Assembly (NCBI RefSeq): GCF_024868665.1
Contig: NC_079891.1
Span: 32,153,592 to 32,217,591 of the forward strand
Source of the DNA: Triplophysa rosa
Taxonomy: Eukaryota; Chordata; Actinopteri; Cypriniformes; Nemacheilidae
Reading direction: 5' to 3'
Length of the DNA stretch: 64,000 nt
Positions 12,901 to 24,800 of this stretch are shown here, in pieces. Each line of letters opens with the position of its first letter. Position 1 is the first letter of the stretch. Under the pieces are notes generated by a model, which was not told the origin of the DNA, did no database searches, and worked only from the letters and a program-made list of their open reading frames with translations. Position numbers and translations under genes: made by a program.

Positions 12901-13051
12901 CCAGATCTCCACTGGATACCTAACGCTCCGATGATGCTACATTGTGGCTATAATGTTCCCGCTCTACTTCACTGACCGTCTGCAGGAAGAGCATCCATTC
13001 CTGACGTATCGTCAGCTTACCCCCAGGTTGATTGTGTAGAGCAGGTGTCAG
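9961..13051. other. Region between pheta2 and DDR stop, includes DDR 3' UTR
   Basis: No coding exon. The part nearest 13.05 kb must be DDR 3' UTR, but I cannot choose its poly(A) site; a minus-strand ATTAAA lies near 10.93 kb. A nested MITE sits at 11798-12135. Confidence 0.45.
11798..12135. mobile_element. Fold-back MITE carrying a LINE/SINE tail inside
   Basis: The left end (TTAAAGCAATAGTTCACCCA) and right end (TGGGTGAACTACACCTTTAA) are inverted copies, and pairing continues inward through CTCACCCTCAGATTGTTCC and GGAACAATCTGAGGGTGAG. The loop contains a separate non-LTR-type tail (GCTGCTTTGGAACAATGCGC then AAAGCGCTATATAAATAAAA) at about 11962-12022. Confidence 0.8.
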
Positions 13052-16000
13052 TCATAAGGGGGGAGCAAAAGTTCGCAGGGTCTGGTACAAACTTTGAAAG
13101 GAGGGTCGGTCGGCAATGTCTCGACTCCAGCAACGCATCATGACCTCAAACAGAAATGATGGACAGAGCGGAGGCGCGGAGAGACAAATCTAAACATAGG
13201 GGAGAGAGAAATAGACACTTAAAATGAGTTAATGATAACAAAAAGTAGAAGTTCTGAATACATTTTACGTAAAGCATTATGCCATGTAATCTTTTTAAAT
13301 CAACTCACAAAATCGTATCAGTTTAACCTCTTTTGCGAGACTTTTCACTACACGATTATTGTGGCCAAAATAATCACAATAATATTATTACAATATATTT
13401 TATTGTTATTACTATAAATAAAATTGAAAATAAAAAAATAATATATAAAAATAAAAGATTTTAATCAAATTCATCTTTAATAAAAAAAAATTGGGGGGCG
13501 CAATGAATCACACAAATTCACTGTTAAGGAAAACTTTTAAATGGGTGCAACCACTGATCATAAATGACTGGATTGCTCATGACGTCATTACACTGAAGCT
13601 ACCGCGCCGCCATGTTGGTATGCCCAAACGTTCTATTGAATTAATAGGGAGTTATCACATATTAATGATAAAAGTCTCACAATACATTGTTACAATGCAA
13701 GTGTCTTAAGCATGTAAATGGTTAATTATTAAAAGTCGGGAATTTTCCCGTCTTATTAGATATAGAGTGAGTTACATTCATTTTTGATACAGTAGCGCAC
13801 ATATCAGATCAGCAGACTAACGAGACGCCTCAACATATGACAAATGTGCTTAATCTGAAATCTAAATACAGACAGTCTGTATATGTTCTTTAAGTCATGA
13901 AGCTTTATTTCTAAACATTGACAAGTGCCATTACAACAGTGTGCAATACACACTTACCTAGATACTTTGATTTCTATACGTCGCTATTCTGCCCAAAATA
14001 TACAAACACTGGAAAACTAAAAACTTATCGCACGCCTAATAAGATGAAAAACAGGTTATTTTAGATCGCCATTTTGACTGTAAGTCAATAGCGCTCTCTA
14101 TCAGTTGGGCATACCAAGATGGCTACGCGATCGCTTCCGGTGGCTTCACCTCCTGCCATTAGTTTAGCGTTCTAGGCGCAATCCAGTCATTTATATAGAT
14201 CACCAACTACAACGTTAAACTGTCAACCAGGAGTGCGTTTCCCGAACAACGACATAACTCGCTGGTTAACCACCACAGTACGATGCATAGTTGGGGAAAT
14301 TAACGATTACGACTGTTTCCCGAAACCGTAGTAACTCTGTCGGAGATCAATTGTTTGAACCAAGTTGGTTCAGCAGTCTAGTTGATGACGTCACACAGGT
14401 GGTGGAGTAATGACGTCTACTAATAAATACGTTCAGATCGAATGAATGTCAAATTCTTGCTGTAAATAACATACATTGCATTTAAGGACTACTTTTGTTA
14501 TCCTATTTTTGTTATCGGTTGTTTTATTTCTCGATACTTAATTCATTTATAAGTGGCCTCCTACGTCATTCCACCCAGGGATTCCCCAGGGTCCTAGAGC
14601 ACGCAGGTCATGCGCATGCGCACTTTAAAAAAACAGCGCTTCTATTTTCTTGACAAACTAAAAGATATAATTGAATTTGTATATATTTAGAATGATGGAT
14701 AGCTGAATGAGCTGCAAAACTGCGCATTCGGTGGGGGCAGACACCGGCGTTCTGACTGACAACCCGGAAGCGCAACTCTGTGTTTACAAGAAGATGCACG
14801 ATGTATATAAGCTGATCTTCGCAAAATGTCTTTTGATTTCGATATTGAGGAAGACTTGCACTTTCTTTGCCCAACCGAATACGCATGCGTCGAAGTGCTC
14901 TCGTGAACGTGCACCATAGACTGACATGACAGAGGAGAATACTGTATATCGATTGAAGTCGTTATTTTGGTTTGTTTTTCCGCACATAAAGCATTCTCGT
15001 CGCTTCAAAAAAAATTCAATTGAGCCACTATGAACGGAGGGACCAATTTAACGATGTCTTTTGTACTTTTCTGGACCTTGACAACAACTATAACCATTAT
15101 GTCTATGAGGAGGCCTGGAAATCTCTCGGATATCACCTAAATATCTTTATTCGTGCTCCGAAGAAATGTTCTCAAAACACGTTTAACGTCATGTGGGTGA
15201 GTAAAAAAAATCACACAAATTTGATTTTGGGATAAACTTACCCTTTAAATCGTTGAACTATGCTGGAACGACGGAACTTGCAGCCATAGTTGGCTAACGA
15301 TGCTTTTGGGAAATGCACCACAGACTGACACTTGATATTTGCAAAATGATTATAGGTGCAGTAGTGACACAATATCCATAATCACAGTTATGATTGACGT
15401 TTATAAGTTACTTATCACGTTTAATGTCAATGCCGGTATATGGGACACTCCTACTTCACTAATAATGTGACCCACTTTTTCAGATTATGTTTGATAAAGA
15501 AAATAAAAGCAATGGGGTATATGCATATGGCCAGCCAGCTAAACCACTTCCGTTCTCATTGAGGTCATTTTTCATCAAGTGATAATGATGTATTTAGTAA
15601 GAAAACGTTCAAATTTCAGCGAACCGACAACACTATGGCTGAACATCGCTATCTGCCTTTGTGATCTAGCCTCGAGTAAGTGCAAAAGTTTAATTAGCCT
15701 TTATTCATATTTGTGGATGTGGGTTAAAACGGATAGCCTGAAGTGCTTCTTCTTTTTGGTTGTCGATGTATGACGTAATGTTTGGATAATTTGACTCACG
15801 TCGTTGACTGTAATCCTATGTGCATCTTGAAGCGACCAAGTGAAAAACGCCATTGTTTCCTATGGATGCTACGTGCGCCGGATGTAACAGAGCTGGCTGA
15901 GATTTTAGCGGACATACAGTACGTCATCGCTACCCCATTGTGCCCCCTGCCCAAGCTGACTTTGGTGTGTGTATACCTGTCTTCCCTGGTTTCGGAAGAA

Positions 16001-17933
16001 CTCTCCTGTGTTTTCAATGACCTGCTCATCAGACAGAAGACTGTAGGGCTGCTCCTTACAGAGAGTGAAGATCTCCCAAAGAGTTACCCCGAATGCCCAA
16101 ACGTCGCTGGCTGTTGTGAACTTACCCTAAAACATGATGCATTGACAAAGAAAGCCATTTTAAACTCATGTTTCTAACTCGCAATACTAAATCTAGCAAC
16201 AAAACAAACAAGCTCTCCAATATACCCCACCCAACTTTCTGTTTAAATACGAAGAATTTTACTGTATACTTATTTATTGCATCCAATACATATACAAATA
16301 AATGTGAAAATAAAACTATCCAGTCTCTCTCACCAGCAGGATGCTCTCCCAGGCCATCCAGCGTATAGGCAGTACAGCACGACCTTGTATACGATAGTAA
16401 TCGCTACTGTACAGGTTTCTGCTCATGCCAAAGTCAGAGATCTTTATGGTGAGGTGGCGGTCCAGGAGACAGTTCCGTGTGGCAAGATCACGATGCACAA
16501 AGTTCAGAGAAGCCAAATACTTCATGCCAGATGAGATCTGTACCGACATGTGCAACAGATCTGCTATGCTGAAGAGGCACAAAAATAAAACGCTTTCGGA
16601 ATGGGAATATGCAAGGGGGACGGGACAGAATCAAGACTGACTCGTCGGAATCAGACACTGAAAATACACTTGATATTCCAACCTGATTCAATCTCAAATT
16701 GATCTGTTACTGTATTCTGAATTCGAAAACAAGATGTTTGTAGGATTCCCAAAATCTGCCCTGAGTTTAACCTTATCATTTTAAACCAGTCCCGTTTTCC
16801 ATCATATCTACGGAGCTGATTTGAAACTGTAAGGTTAACGTGAAGAATTTAAAGGTTAGGAATGTTACGCTCGAATTTGACCTGCACGATAAGGATATTG
16901 ACCCCAGTGTGGAGATGAAAGTGTATAAATGTCAGAGGCGTACATTACGACAGACACACCTGACAGACGGAATGTTGTTGGCATGTGTAAGTGTGCTCTC
17001 GATCTCTCTCTGCGACAGGAACATGTTGAGATCTCCGTTCTCCATGTACTCCGTTACCATGCACAGCGGATCCGAACTCACGCACACGCACAGCAGCTGA
17101 ATGATGTTGGGGTTGTTCAGACGTGACATGATCTTGATCTCCTTCAGGAAGTCATTCCTAATGGGTGAAGAAGGTTTAAGGTCATTGACATTGACAGTAT
17201 ATCAGCGAACACAAATATGCAAGATCTAAAATCCTTCGAGGTTAATGACCTGCCTGAACGTTACACGTGTCCCATATTGGATATTTAGAAACTACTTTCA
17301 ATTTGTACTTACAGGTAGTACGATATCAGGTTTGCACTACACGGTTACTGTGGCAAAAATAATCCTCGGTAACATAATATTGCGTGTTGGACACAAAATA
17401 ATTTTTGTGGTGCTGATATTATCACGATACGGGCTTTTTGTGGTTTTAAAAAAAGAAGTAAATGATGCTATCCGTCAAATGTATCTTTCATTTAGTCTTT
17501 GTGTTTTGTCTTTTATTTATTTTATGCACAGAATAACTCACGGTAATGATATTATCGCAATATCTATTGAAAGGGCAATAACCGTTTAGTTTAATACCAC
17601 GGTTATCGCCAATAACAGGATATTGTGACACACCTACTTACAGGATTATGGCAGATAAAATCCACCACACAATCGTAATTTTAAAAGTGGGAAACTTTCC
17701 ACATTTGGGAAAAGTCAAAACATGGCAGAAGCTATTATTGATCCTAATCAATTTTTTATGGTAATGTCAATCGTACACAATTGCTTGTCCACATTTTTTT
17801 AATACCTGGCATTGCTGGTGGCGTCCGATCTAAGCTGTTTAACTGCTACCAGCGCCGGCCTGCCATCCTGCTCGGGTAACGGGGCGCCTTCTCCCAAAAA
17901 TTCTGCCAAACCCTCGGCCTCACACAAGTGCAC
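13052..17933 (-). CDS. DDR exons 12-16: tyrosine kinase domain
   Basis: Exon 12 supplies the catalytic lysine in LVAVKQL (K621). Exon 13 covers [19 protein letters not shown] and YMENGDLN. Exon 14 holds HRDLATRN (D725), DFG (D743-G745), the activation-loop tyrosines Y751, Y755 and Y756, and [13 protein letters not shown]. Exon 15 carries [18 protein letters not shown] and IENTGEFFR. Exon 16 ends with [15 protein letters not shown] and a short tail. All canonical catalytic residues are intact, so an active kinase is expected. Confidence 0.94.
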
Positions 17934-18712
17934 CTGGAAACGGCAAAGACACAGAACCTTAAGGCATTTCTTGAATGACTTTGAACTACCATGCACACAC
18001 ATATGAATATTATATATAATCTTGACAACATTTTTCAAAACAGTCTGTAAAAAGTAACAAATCAAGTATGTACAAACGCCAACAAAACACATAGCAACAA
18101 AAAACCCCAAATCCTCCCGCTGTGGTTTGTAGTGGGCGGCTTGCAATTTTCTCTCCCACTGCGTGTCATCCAGACTCACCTCCCCGAACTGGCCTTCTCC
18201 CAGTTTCTCTCTAAACAGCAGGCGCTCTCGAGGGAACTCGGCCACAGAAATGTCCTTCCGCGTGAGGGAGTCGACAGTGAGCGCCGGAACGGCGTACATA
18301 TTGCTCCCGGTGACCCCCTGAAGGCTTATGATGTCTGTTTCAGCGTAATGGGGCACACTGCTCTGAAAACTCTGATGGGGGGTGCACAGGGTAACATCGG
18401 GCTCGGCGTACCCTCCACCGCAGGCTGAAGAGAGAGAGAGAGAGACAACAATGACTTTTGGTTGGCTGTCATTGTAAAAAGAACCCCGATATGTTCCTCT
18501 GTATCAATTACTGATATAGTTGTGGTGTGAACTCTGCATTTCTCTTACATTCAGAATGATCTTTAAAACAATGTCTTGTAAATGGTCTCTTTTTTTTCAG
18601 CAAGTAAACAAATCTCAGCCTCTAATGCTTTGGCAATACGAATGTACAACTACTGTATGTCACACTAACTACAGTTACTGAAAACTGAGAGAGAGAGAGA
18701 GAAAGAGCGAGC

Positions 18713-18760
<48 letters not shown>

Positions 18761-18766
18761 AAGAGC

Positions 18767-18857
<91 letters not shown>

Positions 18858-21800
18858 AGAACAGAGCAAAAACAGGTGTCTGGGTGTAAGAGAAAAGGAA
18901 ACATCTAGCTTTGGATCTTACCCTAACTGAATCCTCAGATCAGACGGAGTTCACATACAGCATCTGTACTGTCAAAGCTAAAGAAAGCAGGACTACAGAG
19001 TGAAAGAAAGGAAAAGAATTGACAGGCAGCATGCAAAATGATTTACAAGGAATCAATGATGATTCACGTTAAACATGCGAAAGAGAGAAAAATTATTTGA
19101 AAGGAAAATGAAAATTCTCTCATAATTTACTGTTCGATAAATTAATTCAGATAAATTAATCTGTCACCAAACTTAGTTTTTAGAATAAATCTGAATTTTG
19201 TATTACAGTGTTGTCAGTTTATCTTCTAATACGGGACATCCACACACAGAACATCACAAAAGTAATCCAAACGACTCCAATAGCTTAATATGTTTATTAT
19301 GTACATTTAATTTAAAACACTTGTTGCGTTAGAAAGCGTCGCATTGCGAGCGTATTTAGCAGAAACCAAAACGAATGCATACAGTTTCAGTGATAAATTC
19401 TTATATGGTGGCACATAGATATACATCTGGGATGGAATGAGGTCGAGTAACCGTTGAGAGAATTTTCATTTTTTGATCAACTATTTCTTTGAAAGAAGAA
19501 AGAGGTCCGTTTCACAAAGTATATGAGGGGCAGAGATGCTCAGTCTACATTCTAACAGGCGTTGTTCTAACCCCAGTACGATGATCACACAGCAGAGCGC
19601 TTCAAACAGTATGATGTATTGAATGGGGAGAGCTATTTGTGTGGCACATAAAGAGCTTTTCACGTTAATCACTGATATTCATGGGGCTCCCGTTTGATTA
19701 GGATGCCACGTCAAAATGTTGCTGCCTAGATAGTAGACTATGTAGTCAGTAAAGCAGCCACTAGGGTTTAAAACAGAGTGTGTGTGTGTGTGTGTACCAG
19801 AAGACTCTGCGCTTTGGGACAGCTCTGGGAGTTTGTTTCTGAGCGCAGCGGGGTCCTGATACTGGGGATCCAGCAGGAAGATCCTCTCATAGGGAGGGTC
19901 GAGTGACACGCGGGGGGGAACCGGAGGGGTCTGCAGCATTATAGTGTCGCTGCTAGAAGACAGACGCACTGTTACCTCCTCCTCCAAAATACGTCTCGGA
20001 GCCTGAGCGAGAAAGGCTTGACTGTAATGACTGCTGGTAATGTTTCTGAACGGCACGATGCTTCTGATCGATCAAGTATAAGCTGAAGGCTGGCTAGTGA
20101 GTTAAAACAAGCACACGTACCTTCTCCAGGACTTTACACACGTATTGGCACCACAAAATCAAGATGATGATGACCACCAATAAAAGAATAATAGTCACCA
20201 GACAGCCAATCAGAATCGATGTACTGCCCTCTTCAGGGGAGCCTGTCTTTGGTGTCGTCTTGATGTCTGAACAAAGACAGAGGGTCCCATTTTTTATTTT
20301 GTTTATGTATTTTGCAGATGCTTTTATCCAAAGTGACTTGCAATGCATTCAAGGTGTACCAGTACATAATAAACAATTATTCAATGAATTATTCATTTTA
20401 AAATGTCTATTCATTTTATTCACTCTTTACCTATTTTTTGTGTAGTACTTTCTAGTTTGCTGTTAACTTCATACGAGGGCGGGGTAAACACTGGGGGCTT
20501 CTGGGTAGGAAGCACATTGGTGGCTGCAATGCAAAAGAATTGAATTCAAATGAAACCACCTTAAATATGCATTTATCGGTCTAAACATGTACAGACAATA
20601 AACAAGAAGAGGATTTGGAAATATGAGATGGAGAGGAATGAGCTACATTGTATTAACATGTTGAAAGTGTGTCAAAGTGGAAATAAAAAAATTGGAAATA
20701 ATAATAATAGGAAAAGCGCTTTTGAATGATTTTCACTTGAGGGATGGCAGTGGAAGGGAAGGCTCGTTCATATTTCGTACCAGACTGGAACGAGATCTCG
20801 CTGAACAACATCCAAGTGTCAGCAAAGTAGAACCGGCAGCGTAGAGCCGTGGCTGATCTGTGCTTCAATGGAACCGTCACGTAACGAGCGCTCGGGTTCC
20901 GGTCGTCCACGACGGTGTGAAACTCCACCGCCTCTGGTTCCCACTCAGAGATGAGGTGCACTTTAAACACGCAGGATACGGACGCAAAGATCTTCACACC
21001 CCGAGAGAACATGTTATTACTGTGAACCTGTTAAAAAGAATAAAATAAGAGATAAACAGAATTGTAGTCATTCATTTATTTAAAGGGATAGTTCATCCCA
21101 AAATAAAAATTCTTTATTTGCCCTCATGCTTGAAGGACTTATTTCTCTCTGCAGAACACAAAAGATATTTCGAAGAACATTGGTTGCCATTGACTTCCAT
21201 TGTATGGGAACAAAACCAATGAGGCATTTCTCAAAATATCTTCTTTTGTTTCCACATATACAGGTTTTGAATGACACGAGGGTGAATAAATGACAGAATT
21301 TAGATTTGAACACAACACCAGTTTTTCACTCTCACCTTCATTGAGGTGAAGTTTCTTTGTCTGTCGAACTCAAACTCCATCTCCACGTATCCAGGTCCCA
21401 AACTGTCGTTCCTCCAACCCACATAGTCATTTCCGGGCCACAGTCTGTATTGCCTCCACTGTATGAAATCATCCTGACCAATCACGCCATCCGTCAGCTG
21501 ACCCAGCCCTCCGGACAGCTTCCTGTGGGACCAGCGCAAGACAGGAAGCACTCAGCTTTTGGTGAGGAGTGATTCGCATTCATTCGAGAACTTAAAGACA
21601 ATCATGATTGTTCTGCTATAGAATGACCCCAAAACCACCGCGATCTCGGGGTTGGCAGCTGGTTTTGGAAAGTTGGGAAAAGAAGGATGTGGAACCAATG
21701 TGAAGCACCAGATAACCTTCAAACTGTGTGCAAAGTTTATTTTTTTTAAAAGGTCAGTTCACCCAAAAGCGAATATTCGGTCATCAGGTAGAAATCCTGA

Positions 21801-24800
21801 AGACTGAGTGAGTGGTTTTCATCAACAAAAGCGTAGCGATGTGATGGCTTTACTTACAAAAACGCCCGAAACAAACACCACAAAAAGTGGTGAAAGTCAA
21901 AAATAATTTGTGCACTACAAAATTTTGAATCAAGAACAGAGCAAAAAATAAATCACAATTTACTTTAAGCCACACAATCCGTAATGCCCCTCTATCGCCA
22001 TCTCTGTTCAAATGTAAAATTGCAGGTTGCGTTTTTATCTTTACATATATTGAAGTCAAATGACGTAAAACTGACAATTCCCACAAAATTTTACAGGACA
22101 GCTCAACTTGAAAATCATTATAATATCCTTAACGTTGCGAATTGAGGCATGAACGCAGATTTTTATGTACTTAATTCCAACATTTTGTTTATTTTACGTA
22201 TTTCAGCTTCGAGATCTTTTTCTTCCTTAGCGCTCAAATCTCTCATTCATGAAAGATTTTTAATAAAAATAGACTTCACAAAGCTTCAAAAGGTTTGGAT
22301 AACCAAACGTGAGCTATGTGTCCTATATTTATGGTGCTTAAAGGGACGGTTCATCCAAAAATGAAGAATCTGTCATCATTTACTCACCCTCAGGTTGTTT
22401 CAAACCTGTATACATTTCTGTGTTCCAATGAACACAGAGAAAGATATTGGAAGAATGTTAGCAATTTTCAGTTCTGGGACATCATCCACTACCATAGTAG
22501 GAACAATAATGAGATATTTTGAAGAATTTAGGAAAACAAAGAGTTCTCGGGCAACTTTGACTGACAAATTTTCATTCTTTTCTAAACCAACTCTTTAAAG
22601 CTACACATAACATTCAGCGCTGTATAAATCACCTGCGTTTTAGGGCACCGTCGTACGTGGAGTCGTTAAGTGGCATATTGGGATATCCCGGAGCCATCAT
22701 GGTTTGACCCTCCGGAGAGCTGTAGGCTGTCAGGCCATCTGCACACCAGGAGAGAGAGAGAGACAAACTTTAATAAGTTTTAGCTGTAGAATGTCATTAC
22801 TCATTTCTCTTGGCTCGTGTTTAAGGCACTCGAGTAACTGAGGTCAAATGAAATAAAGCTGCAGCAAATCAGACACCAGGGGGTCGATCTACATAAACTA
22901 CAGCTGTTCTCGTGTGAAGCTCTGAGCTCCTTCACCGACTGCCAAAATGCTCCGCTTCAGTCTGTAACCCATAAGAAAGAACAAAACTGAATTTGCATGA
23001 TCTGTCCGAGCTCAAGTTTAAAATCTAGTGCAAATTTGTGCATGTTTGTCTACACTGTTCAAACAAGAATCATAATTTGACCTGGAATGGCTATAAATGG
23101 TACCACAAATCCTGTAGTTATATGGAGATTTGCTACTAGTTTTCTAAGCAACTGTACTAATTTGACTTGTAGGTTGTGAACAATGGAGTTAATGATTTAG
23201 GTGAAAAACTGGAAACTAGCACATCCAGTGACCTCATCCTGAAGTCAATAGGTTATTTTGAATGGGTTTTTGCAACCTGATCTCACGGGAATTCGTAACT
23301 ATTTTACGAGGCGGCTTATTCGTATGAATTCATACGTTGTGAATTGTGCAAAACCGTGCGATGACTAAAAACAGGCAATTCTGAAACCCCACCCCTAACT
23401 GGCACAAAAGCAAATCGTAATAAAATGTACGAATGCGATTGTACGAATTCATACAAATACGCCAAAATTAGCCACATCGTAAAATAGTTACGTTTTTGCT
23501 GTGATTTTGTGTTGGTTTTTGGTCTAAATAAAAAAAGATTCTTATGCCAAAACATTTTTTGTGTTTATGTGTCATGAAAAATGCGGTTGCTAACAAGAAT
23601 TGCCATCGCAAATTAAAAAAAAATATTAATGCAACATGGGCATAATTCCGCAAAAAGGTGTGTGAAGACACATTAGTAAACATGTTTTTATGAAAGTTTG
23701 AGTTGTTCGAAGCTTGGCGGAGGTGCCATTGATTTTTATTTCTATAGCCTAAGATTGGCTTTTCGTATTCAGGCTTCAAAATTCATGAAAGTTGTGTTAA
23801 ACATCATAAACTGAACTGAAAACGTCTAGCTACTAAATAACAACGTCCCTGCAACCACCCTAGCCTTTGCACTGTTCACTACCTAAAATGTAAAGTGTGA
23901 AATGACTTACCCTGCCAGAGACATCCGAACAGCTCCACTCTCATACACACCGTGTGTACAGCATCAGTGACAGGGATCAGACGCAGGAAACGAGTGATGA
24001 TGGGAGGATGAAGATCTCGTACCACAGAGTCGTACGTGTTTACATTTCCCATTATAATCTGTAAGGCAAAATGACATTACTCGTATTAATGCTGTATGAC
24101 TCTTAATAAACCTGCCAGGACAAGTTCAAGTTCACCCCAAAATCAAAAGAAATCATGTCTAAACCTAGTAAATAAAAAATGTAAACGGTCTCTTTACCCA
24201 GATTTAAAACAGTAAGCTTACAATAATGACTAAGAAGTTGAGCATTTTACAGAACATTCATTTTTACAGAACTTCACACTGATAAAAATATTTATGATCA
24301 CATCGTCTTTTGTACCTCACTGCCAAAACGATTTCTCCAGGGTATCCAGCGGTGCCCGTCACGACTGTACTCCAGGCGGTACTTGCGTGCATACTCGTTG
24401 CCGGAATTCCGTGCGTAACGACCTTGCGTAGCAACCACGGTGAGGAAGATGAGCTGACGAAGGTCGAGTTGAAGATACTGAACATCTGAGGGCTGCAGTT
24501 GACCAGCAGGACACCAGGCACCATCTCCCTCCTCTCTGTTCAACCTGAACAACAAACGTAATAATCCTTTAAAGGGGTCATATGGCGAACACGTGTTTTT
24601 CTGTGTCTTTGGTGTGTTATAAGTTGCCCATGCATGTATTAGACACGTATTAAAATTGCAAAAATGAAAGTGTGGGAACAAAAGATGCATTCCATCTAAA
24701 AGCGAATGCTCACCCAGACCTGCCTGAAACGCCTCGTGTAGCCACACCCCCACAAATCTACGTCAGTTCGTGGTCTGATTTGACTAAGACCGCCCAAATG

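Noticed and set aside
18622..18904. Leu-Ser repeat frames on the minus strand
   Set aside because: Produced by the GA tract inside DDR intron 10; the surrounding splice sites show this is intronic.
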